The notes under the pieces are model-generated. The model was not told where the DNA came from. It saw nothing but the letters and a program-made list of their open reading frames with translations, and did no database searches. 8,331 nucleotides of DNA from NCBI GenBank assembly GCA_028694715.1, contig JAQVKJ010000041.1, forward strand, positions 1 through 8,331, read 5' to 3'. Each line of letters begins with the position of its first letter. Within the stretch, counting starts at the first letter, position 1. Below, in pieces: positions 1 through 6,230 of the stretch. Both the position numbers and the translations under genes were made by a program. This DNA is from Weeksellaceae bacterium (GTDB lineage Bacteria > Bacteroidota > Bacteroidia > Flavobacteriales > Weeksellaceae).

Positions 1-3000
1 TTTTACCGATATTACCGCACAGGTTATCGCAACGGGCAATGGAACTTATACCGTGACTGATTTTGACCTGAGCGCAATCATCGCTGATTATTGCGGCAAT
101 GGAACCAACTTTGGCGGCTGGTCGATTTTGATTGTCTATTTTGATCCAAACTTAGGCTACAATATGATTAATATTTATGATGGATTTACCAGAGTGGATC
201 AGCTACATACTTTTGTAGAGTTTGAACTTGGCAATCTGAATGTACTCCACCTTGCCGGAAACAGAGTGGGATTTTTGGCTTGGGAAGGGGACCATAACAT
301 CGCCAACGAGGAACTCTTGAGAATCAACACAAACATCGTTAGCAATCCGCCGCTCAATCCTGCCGACAATGTCTTTAACGGAACAAACTCATTCACCAAC
401 AGCAACACACTCTATAACATGGATCTTGACTTCTTTGACATCAGTGATTATACCAGTGTGGGCGATGATACAATGACAATTTCTTTGGAGAGCCATCAGG
501 ATGCCATCATCCTGAACAATATCGTAGTGGTGCTTAACTCAGAAGTACCCGATGCCACCATAGACGGAAGCGCACTGTTTGGCGAATGTGACTTGCGCGA
601 TGTGGAAGTCGATTATACCGTTTATAATACAATTGCCACGGATATACTCCCCGCTGGAACACCCATAGCTTTTTATGCAGAAGATTTGCTTGTGGGGCAA
701 TCTGCCACTGTCAATGACATTCCCATCGGAGGTTTTGAGGAAGGACAAATCACTTTGTCAATCCCAATGGGCGTTCCTGCTAATTTCACCCTTATTCTTT
801 CAGTGGATGACGACGGCACCGGCAATGGAACAGTCACTGAATTCAAAGAGGACAACAATACTTTTGAAATTCCGGTTACCTTGGGTGTGACCCCTACCGT
901 AAATCCATACAATGGATTGGAAAAATGCGATACCAACAATGACGGAACTGAAATTTTTGACCTCACGCTCGTAGGAACGCAGATGCTCGGATTGCAAACT
1001 GGAGTGCTTATCAGATATTACACAGATGCAGGAGATGCAGAAGCCGGAAACGGAAACAACCTCGCCAATCCCGCATCTTATACCAATACTTCCAATCCGC
1101 AAACGATTTATGTGAGAATGGAGGACACTGTGGGTTGCTACATCACTGCTGCTTTTGAAATTTCAATCATACCGCCAGCAGAATTCGGATATGTTGTACC
1201 CGACATTGAGAAATGTTCTCCCAATCTTGAAACCACTGGAATTGAAGTGAACCTGACGCAGAATCAAAATGCAATACTGAACGGAAACGATCCGATGAAT
1301 TATATCATCACCTATCACTTGGACCAGAATTCTGCCATGAATGGAGCCTCTCCCATCGTAGATCCTGCGACATACATTAACACCGTTTCGCCCCAAACGA
1401 TTTGGGCTAGAATGGTGGACCCTAACGGTTGTGTTACTTATGGGTCATTCGAAATCATTATCGTTCCAGCTCAAGAAATGGAGCATACCATTCCCGAACT
1501 CGAATTTTGCTCTCCCGATATGAATCCGGAAGACATTGCGGTAGATCTGACCCTGAATCAATCAGAAATCCTGAACGGAAATGACCCTGCCGATTACACC
1601 ATTACTTATTACACTGACCAAACCGATGCAATCAACGGAACCAACCCGATTCCCAACCCCGATGCCTATGAAAACCAGACTTCTCCTGAAACGATTTGGG
1701 TGAGAATGGTCAGCACCGAAGGTTGTGTTACCTACGGTTCGTTTGTATTGATTTTCAGCCTTCCCTCAGAAATGGATTATCTGTTGCCGAACATTGAAAA
1801 TTGTTCTGAAAATCAAGTATTAACAGGCATCCCAACCGATTTAACACAAATTGAAAATGAAATACTGAACGGAAACGACCCCGACGATTATACCATCAGC
1901 TACCATTTGAACCAAGATGCAGCGGCGAACGGTATCAATCCAATTACAAACCCTGAGAATTACGAAAACACTTCTTCCCCTCAAACGATTTGGGCAAGAC
2001 TGATACACAACACGAGCAATTGTGTGCTCTATGGCGCATTTCAAATAATATACAATCCGGCACCACTCGCCTTTGATGCCGAAATCCAGGAGTGCAGTAT
2101 GTTTGGTCCGGCGCTCTTTGATTTGACCCTACTTAACCCATTGGTCGTCGCAGAACCGGAAGGACTCCAATTCTCATATTATCTGACCGAAGAAGACGCG
2201 CTGAATCAGAACAACCCATTGCCACTGAGCTATACGCCGCCAGAAATGATTTTCAATATTTTTGTGAGAATTCAAGATGACAAAGGATGCTTCTCCATTG
2301 TGGAGGCAGAATTGGAATCAATTGTAAATACCGAGGAATTGAACAATACTTTTCTGGAATGTGATTCTCCATGGGAACCAAATGACGGAATTACAGAGTT
2401 TAATCTGACACTATTGAACGGTGATATTATGAGTGCACTCGGACTAATGAGTGCCGACATCAGCTTTCACCTATCTGCTGAAGATGCAGTAAGCGGAAAC
2501 AATCCAATTCAGACTCCCGAAGCATTCCAAAACAGCATCAGTCCACAAATGATTTACGCAAGAGCTGTTGGAACAGACGGAAATTGTGGCGGTGTGGTGA
2601 CCTTCAATGTGGAAGTAATGCCTGTACCCGAATTTGAATTGCCCGATTATCTGGCATTCTGTAATTACGATGTAGTGAAATCATATACCTTTGATGTTCC
2701 TTATCAATCCTATATTTGGAGGAATCCGTCCGGAGAAGTTATCAGCACCTCACCCACTGTCCAATTCACTATGGAAGGTGAACACACACTCGAGGTCAGA
2801 GAAAACCAAGACGGCTGTCCTGCCATCCGTTCGGTGGAAGTCATCATAGACGAACCTCCCATCATTTTGGATATACAAGTGGACGGACATACTGTGAAAG
2901 TATTTGCCACCGGCGGACATGTCCCATACAAATACAGCATTAACAACGGACTTACCTGGGGTACTGAATACATCATGAACGAGGTACCCGGCGGTGTCTA

Positions 3001-3322
3001 TGACATGCTTGTGATGAGCAAATACGGTTGTATCTCTGATGCCAAATTCTTTGGTGTGCTCGGAATTCCTAACTTTATTTCTCCAAATGGCGATGGAAAA
3101 AATGACTACTGGTATGTCCGTGGACTCGAAGCTTATCCAAAAGCAAGAATTCAGATTTTTGACCGCTACGGAAAAATGTTTGTGGACCGTGAACTGGGTA
3201 CCAATTTTATCTGGGATGGACGATACAAAGGAGACCCGATTAGCTCTGGCGACTATTGGTACATCATCATTTTTGAAGATGGAAAAAAATTGTCGGGCCA
3301 CATCACTGTTAGGAATTATTAA
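1..3322 (+). CDS. T9SS type B sorting domain-containing repeat protein, 5'-truncated by window edge
   Basis: The frame is open from base 2, so the GTG at base 53 is not a credible start; the true start lies upstream and the in-window part is about 1106 codons. Residues below count from base 53. Residues 1-150 contain GGWSILIVYFDP and NIYDGF, a segment I know from other large Bacteroidota surface proteins but cannot name. Residues ~155-277 resemble a CARDB-like beta-sandwich, and 280-862 are six tandem units. Residues 863-942 look Ig-like, and 943-993 resemble a SprB repeat (GGHVPYKYS, then GGVYDMLV and GC). Residues 1006-1089 form the type B T9SS domain: ISPNGDGKND, IFDRYGK, then GDYWYII and a short basic-aromatic end. 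Most repeats carry one Cys near each end, which suggests disulphides outside the cytoplasm. From family knowledge the protein is secreted by T9SS and probably displayed on the surface. An adhesin or gliding-related role is inference; no enzymatic domain is visible. Confidence 0.93.
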   Translation, partial: FTDITAQVIATGNGTYTVTDFDLSAIIADYCGNGTNFGGWSILIVYFDPNLGYNMINIYDGFTRVDQLHTFVEFELGNLNVLHLAGNRVGFLAWEGDHNIANEELLRINTNIVSNPPLNPADNVFNGTNSFTNSNTLYNMDLDFFDISDYTSVGDDTMTISLESHQDAIILNNIVVVLNSEVPDATIDGSALFGECDLRDVEVDYTVYNTIATDILPAGTPIAFYAEDLLVGQSATVNDIPIGGFEEGQITLSIPMGVPANFTLILSVDDDGTGNGTVTEFKEDNNTFEIPVTLGVTPTVNPYNGLEKCDTNNDGTEIFDLTLVGTQMLGLQTGVLIRYYTDAGDAEAGNGNNLANPASYTNTSNPQTIYVRMEDTVGCYITAAFEISIIPPAEFGYVVPDIEKCSPNLETTGIEVNLTQNQNAILNGNDPMNYIITYHLDQNSAMNGASPIVDPATYINTVSPQTIWARMVDPNGCVTYGSFEIIIVPAQEMEHTIPELEFCSPDMNPEDIAVDLTLNQSEILNGNDPADYTITYYTDQTDAINGTNPIPNPDAYENQTSPETIWVRMVSTEGCVTYGSFVLIFSLPSEMDYLLPNIENCSENQVLTGIPTDLTQIENEILNGNDPDDYTISYHLNQDAAANGINPITNPENYENTSSPQTIWARLIHNTSNCVLYGAFQIIYNPAPLAFDAEIQECSMFGPALFDLTLLNPLVVAEPEGLQFSYYLTEEDALNQNNPLPLSYTPPEMIFNIFVRIQDDKGCFSIVEAELESIVNTEELNNTFLECDSPWEPNDGITEFNLTLLNGDIMSALGLMSADISFHLSAEDAVSGNNPIQTPEAFQNSISPQMIYARAVGTDGNCGGVVTFNVEVMPVPEFELPDYLAFCNYDVVKSYTFDVPYQSYIWRNPSGEVISTSPTVQFTMEGEHTLEVRENQDGCPAIRSVEVIIDEPPIILDIQVDGHTVKVFATGGHVPYKYSINNGLTWGTEYIMNEVPGGVYDMLVMSKYGCISDAKFFGVLGIPNFISPNGDGKNDYWYVRGLEAYPKARIQIFDRYGKMFVDRELGTNFIWDGRYKGDPISSGDYWYIIIFEDGKKLSGHITVRNY
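890..2068 (+). repeat. Four tandem coding repeats on an exact 294-bp period
   Basis: Four consecutive units of about 98 residues lie inside the T9SS type B gene, roughly 890-1183, 1184-1480, 1481-1774 and 1775-2068. The anchor C/GAAACGATTT falls at 1100, 1394, 1688 and 1982, each step exactly 294 bp. A second anchor, ATMCTGAACGGAAAYGAYCC, lies in units 2-4 and also steps by 294 bp (1271, 1565, 1859). At protein level the units share E.C near the start, ILNGNDP (units 2-4), a [TSR]Y[HY] strand, NP at the loop, SPQTIW.RM and a closing GC/NC. DNA-level conservation of these anchors points to fairly recent duplication, with unit 1 the most diverged. Boundaries are approximate because the repeat phase is arbitrary. 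Confidence 0.9.
2069..2638 (+). repeat. Two diverged copies of the same repeat family
   Basis: Two further units (about 2069-2326 and 2327-2638) continue the array but have lost the 294-bp period. The equivalent anchor positions, 2243 and 2546, are 261 and 303 bp from their predecessors. Family features remain: EC near the start, FDLTLL or FNLTLL, SYYL/SFHL followed by an acidic pair and a NNP loop, then VRI or ARA and GC/NC. The ILNGNDP motif is absent. They look like older members of the family that produced the four regular upstream units. Confidence 0.75.
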
Positions 3323-3364
3323 TTAAAATCAATAAAAAACGGATTGAAATAACCCAAAAGTCAT

Positions 3365-4027
3365 TCACCACCGTATCTCTTCTTTTCCGAGAGATTTTAA
3401 AATGTCATTGGTTTTTGTAAAAGGTCTGCTTCCGAAAAAACCTCTGTGGGCCGACAAAGGTGAAGGATGAGGCGACTGAATGACATAATGTTTTGAGCGG
3501 TCAATCACTGCCCCTTTTCGTTGGGCATAAGCACCCCATAGAATGAAAATCAATTTTTGCTTTTGGTCTGACAGCTTCTTAATCACCGCATCTGTGAAAA
3601 ATTCCCAACCCTTGTTTTGATGAGAACCCGGCTGAGATTCACGAACAGTCAGTATGGTGTTCAGTAGCAGGACTCCCTGCTCAGCCCATCTTTCGAGATT
3701 CCCTGAAGAAGGTACCGCAACACCGGTATCGGAATTCAACTCTTTAAAAATATTTTGAAGACTCGGCGGAAAACTGATGCCGTCCGACACCGAAAAGCAC
3801 AAACCATTGGCCTGACCAACACCATGATAAGGATCCTGACCCAAAATCACTACCTTAACTTTGTCAAACGGACTGTGTTCAAATGCTGCAAATATTTGTC
3901 GACCCGGTGGATAAACCCTGTTTTCTTCGTATTCCTTTCTTACAAAAGCCGTCAAATTTCTGAAATAATCTTTCTCAAATTCTTCCTTCAAAACAGCTTT
4001 CCAAGAGGCTTCAATTTTTACTTCCAT
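3365..4027 (-). CDS. ung: Uracil-DNA glycosylase, family 1
   Basis: The product is a cytoplasmic base-excision repair enzyme that flips uracil out of DNA and cleaves the N-glycosidic bond. Motifs are intact (221-residue numbering including an upstream TTG codon): GQDPYHG at 64-70 with catalytic Asp66 and thymine-excluding Tyr68, uracil-stacking Phe79, LLLNT with uracil-binding Asn124, and HPSPLSA at 188-194 with catalytic His188 and intercalating Leu192. These correspond to E. coli Ung D64, Y66, F77, N123, H187 and L191. The length is normal for the family. I prefer the ATG at 4027-4025 (220 aa) over the adjacent TTG at 4030, as ATG is the stronger start. The gene runs divergently from mutS2 across 44 bp and converges with the upstream secreted protein gene, 42 bp apart. 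No odd features or missing residues were seen. Confidence 0.98.
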   Translation of the reverse strand: MEVKIEASWKAVLKEEFEKDYFRNLTAFVRKEYEENRVYPPGRQIFAAFEHSPFDKVKVVILGQDPYHGVGQANGLCFSVSDGISFPPSLQNIFKELNSDTGVAVPSSGNLERWAEQGVLLLNTILTVRESQPGSHQNKGWEFFTDAVIKKLSDQKQKLIFILWGAYAQRKGAVIDRSKHYVIQSPHPSPLSAHRGFFGSRPFTKTNDILKSLGKEEIRW

Positions 4028-4047
4028 CAAAATAATTATCAGATTGA

Positions 4048-4055
4048 CAAATATA
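4048..4055 (-). promoter_or_regulatory. Candidate -7 element for ung
   Basis: On the minus strand this reads TATATTTG, an exact match to the Bacteroidota -7 consensus TAnnTTTG. It lies 20 nt upstream of the ung ATG, which would give a short leader of about 10-15 nt. The nearest -33-like motif (ATTG, about 15 nt further upstream) is closer than the usual ~19-20 nt spacing, so the call rests mainly on the -7 box and its position in the short divergent gap. Confidence 0.4.
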
Positions 4056-4058
4056 AAT

Positions 4059-4066
4059 TAATTTTG
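4059..4066 (+). promoter_or_regulatory. Candidate -7 element for mutS2
   Basis: TAATTTTG matches the Bacteroidota -7 consensus TAnnTTTG and ends 5 nt before the mutS2 ATG at 4072. If used, transcription would begin at or within a few bases of the start codon, giving a leaderless or nearly leaderless mRNA. That agrees with the absence of a Shine-Dalgarno sequence here. The only nearby -33-like motif (ATTG ending at 4046) is about 12 nt away, which is too close, so confidence is low. Confidence 0.3.
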
Positions 4067-4071
4067 CAGCA

Positions 4072-6219
4072 ATGCAGGTTTCAGAACAAACATTGAAAGA
4101 CTTGGAATTTCCGGTCATTCTCGAAAAAATTTCGGCACTCGCCTTCCATCAGGATACTTCTGACAGGATTTTGAAGTTGACGCCCTATGACAACAAAGAT
4201 TATCTAATTCAGGATTTATTGACTACCAACGAATACCTCTCGGGCTTTCAATCAGAAAATCAGATTCCTTTTTCGGAATTCCATAGAATGAAAGAATATT
4301 TGCCACTGCTTGAAATCGAAAATTATTATTTGAATGTCGAATCTTTCTTTCAAATAAAATCGAATGCACTTCAAATCAAAGAAATAACTGCATTCTTCAA
4401 GAAATTTCATGATTATTTTCCAGAACTGAGCTCACTGGTCTCAGAAGTTAGCTATCAAAAAGAAATCGTCGATGAAATCAACAAAGTCTTTAACCGACAC
4501 GGAGAAATCAAAGACAATGCAAGCAACAATCTGGCTGAAATTAGAAAAAAGATAAAACTTTTGTCAGGTAAAATTGTTGAGTTATTCAACAAAGCTGTCA
4601 GGCAAAACATAGAATTTCTTGATGAAATCAAAGAAACCATCGTCGATGACCGCAGGGTATTGGCTGTTAATTCAGCTGTCAGAAAAAGAGTCAAAGGAAG
4701 ATTTCTCGGTACCTCCAAAACCGGCTCAATTTCATACATTGAACCTCAAATCATTCAGCAACCTATTCGTGAATTGGAAGAATTAAAGGAAGAAGAGTCA
4801 AAAGAAATCATCAAAATCCTGAAAGCACTGACCGAAGTGATTGCCATTCACAAAACTACACTTTCGGATTATGAACAACTCCTCGAATATCTTGATTTTA
4901 CAAGAGCCAAAGCAAAGTTTGCGTTGAAAATCAACGGTTGCCTGCCAAAGTTGAGTACTGAGAAAATACTGGATTTAAAAGACGCCTACCACCCACTGCT
5001 TTACCTTTCAAACACCGAAAAGAAACTGAAAACCTGGCCGCAAACCTTCTGTATGAACGAACAGCAAAGAATCATCATCATCTCGGGACCCAACGCAGGA
5101 GGAAAAAGTATAACACTGAAAACCATTGGCCTAAACCAACTGATGATTCAAAGCGGTCTGTTGATTCAGGTACACCCCAATTCCGAAATAGGCTTTTTCG
5201 ATAAATTATTCACTGACATTGGCGACAATCAATCAATTGAAAATCAATTAAGTACATACAGCTACCGTTTGAAGCAAATGGCGCATTTCATCAGAAATGT
5301 TGATGAAAATTCGCTTTTACTCATCGACGAATTCGGAACAGGCTCTGATCCAGAGCTCGGAGGTGCGTTGGCTGAAGTGTTCTTTGAAGAGTTTTATGAG
5401 CGAAAAGCTTTTGGGGTGTTTACAACGCATTACACCAACATCAAAATTGTTGCAGAGAAACTTCCGAATGCCATCAATGCGAGCATGTTGTTTGACAAAC
5501 ACAATCTAACACCGCTTTATCGATTAGAAATCGGGCAATCCGGGAGTTCATTTACCTTTGAGGTGGCCGAGAAAAACAAGATTCCCTTCAGACTGATCAA
5601 CCGTGCAAGAAAAAAAGTAGAAAAAGACAAAGTACGATTGGACAAAACCATTGTAAAGCTCCAGCAAGAAAAATTTGAAATCCAAAAAACCAAAGACGAG
5701 GTGGAGGAATTAAAACAATCCTCGGTTCAACAAAACTTAGAACTGGAAAATACACAAGAAAAAATCACAGAAAAGCTGCTTGATTTCCAGCAGTTGTATG
5801 ACAACGAACTCAAAACCCTTCAATCCGGTAAAAAAATGAATGACTGGGCAGATGAATACCTGAAAACCAAAAACAAACAAAAACTGATTTCTCATTTCCT
5901 GAAATGGGTTGAAATTGAAAATTCAAAAAAAACTGCTCTCAACACCATCGAGAAAAAGAAAGAAAAAATCGTTCAGAAAGCTGTGGACAAAGCACTCAAG
6001 CATAACCAAAAAACCATCAGGGAAAAACAAGTTCAAATCGATGAGAAAAAAGCAAGAAAACAGGAGGCAGAAATCAAAAACCTGAAAAAAGGCGACCGCG
6101 TAAAAATAAAGGACAGTACCAGTATAGGCACCGTTGAAAGAGTTGATGGAAAAAAGGTATTGATAAATTATGGTCAGTTTACAGCAAAAGTTTCTATCTT
6201 TGAGATACAAAAAATTTAA
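4072..6219 (+). CDS. mutS2: MutS2-family ATPase lacking the Smr domain
   Basis: The 715-aa protein has MutS2 order without the mismatch-recognition domain of MutS. Residues 1-325 form the helical core/clamp, opening with the typical TLKDLEFPVILEKIS. The ABC-type ATPase spans about 330-510: Walker A GPNAGGKS (339-346), the GDNQSIENQLST signature (384-395), Walker B LLLIDEFGTGSD (415-426, with D419 and E420) and the H-loop TTHY (451-454). A long charged coiled coil follows (~511-670), then a KOW-like module (~672-705, KKGDRVKIKD to INYGQF), where the protein ends. Bacillus MutS2 is about 785 aa with a C-terminal Smr nuclease, which is absent here; the stop directly follows the KOW-like part. 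MutS2 proteins are known to act in suppressing recombination or in splitting collided ribosomes; which applies here cannot be read from sequence. The start is the first ATG and gives the normal family N-terminus; no Shine-Dalgarno was seen. The S8 protease gene follows after 11 nt. Confidence 0.95.
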   Translation: MQVSEQTLKDLEFPVILEKISALAFHQDTSDRILKLTPYDNKDYLIQDLLTTNEYLSGFQSENQIPFSEFHRMKEYLPLLEIENYYLNVESFFQIKSNALQIKEITAFFKKFHDYFPELSSLVSEVSYQKEIVDEINKVFNRHGEIKDNASNNLAEIRKKIKLLSGKIVELFNKAVRQNIEFLDEIKETIVDDRRVLAVNSAVRKRVKGRFLGTSKTGSISYIEPQIIQQPIRELEELKEEESKEIIKILKALTEVIAIHKTTLSDYEQLLEYLDFTRAKAKFALKINGCLPKLSTEKILDLKDAYHPLLYLSNTEKKLKTWPQTFCMNEQQRIIIISGPNAGGKSITLKTIGLNQLMIQSGLLIQVHPNSEIGFFDKLFTDIGDNQSIENQLSTYSYRLKQMAHFIRNVDENSLLLIDEFGTGSDPELGGALAEVFFEEFYERKAFGVFTTHYTNIKIVAEKLPNAINASMLFDKHNLTPLYRLEIGQSGSSFTFEVAEKNKIPFRLINRARKKVEKDKVRLDKTIVKLQQEKFEIQKTKDEVEELKQSSVQQNLELENTQEKITEKLLDFQQLYDNELKTLQSGKKMNDWADEYLKTKNKQKLISHFLKWVEIENSKKTALNTIEKKKEKIVQKAVDKALKHNQKTIREKQVQIDEKKARKQEAEIKNLKKGDRVKIKDSTSIGTVERVDGKKVLINYGQFTAKVSIFEIQKI
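6195..6202 (+). promoter_or_regulatory. Candidate -7 element for the S8 protease gene
   Basis: TATCTTTG matches the Bacteroidota -7 consensus TAnnTTTG. It lies inside the last codons of mutS2, 28 nt before the protease ATG, which would leave a leader of roughly 20 nt. I see no good -33 TTTG at the usual distance, so this is a one-box prediction. If real, the protease could be expressed separately from mutS2 despite the 11-nt gap between them. Confidence 0.35.
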
Positions 6220-6230
6220 ACTTCAATATA

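Noticed and set aside
53..55. GTG as start of the large surface protein
   Set aside because: The frame stays open for 17 more codons to the window edge with protein-like sequence (ITAQVIATGNGTYTV), and no signal peptide follows the GTG.
2750..3301. A 183-codon open frame on the minus strand
   Set aside because: It lies wholly antisense to the Ig-like/SprB-like/type B sorting region, whose plus-strand protein matches known families. The antisense product has no recognisable motif.
3323..3364. Possible terminator between the surface protein gene and ung
   Set aside because: The 42-bp convergent gap is AT-rich, but I found no stem-loop with a T tract in either direction.
4044..4057. TTGACA followed by TATAAA, resembling a sigma70 -35/-10 pair
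   Set aside because: The two hexamers are only 2 bp apart instead of about 17, and the Bacteroidota housekeeping sigma factor uses different elements.
3755..4096. A 113-codon plus-strand open frame across ung and the mutS2 start
   Set aside because: It is antisense to the conserved ung coding sequence and runs into the mutS2 start in another frame. The product shows no family features.
5580..6080. A-rich, Lys/Glu-rich stretch near the mutS2 3' end as a possible low-complexity or foreign insert
   Set aside because: It encodes the coiled coil expected between the ATPase and the C-terminal module of MutS2 proteins. The composition follows from the amino acids.
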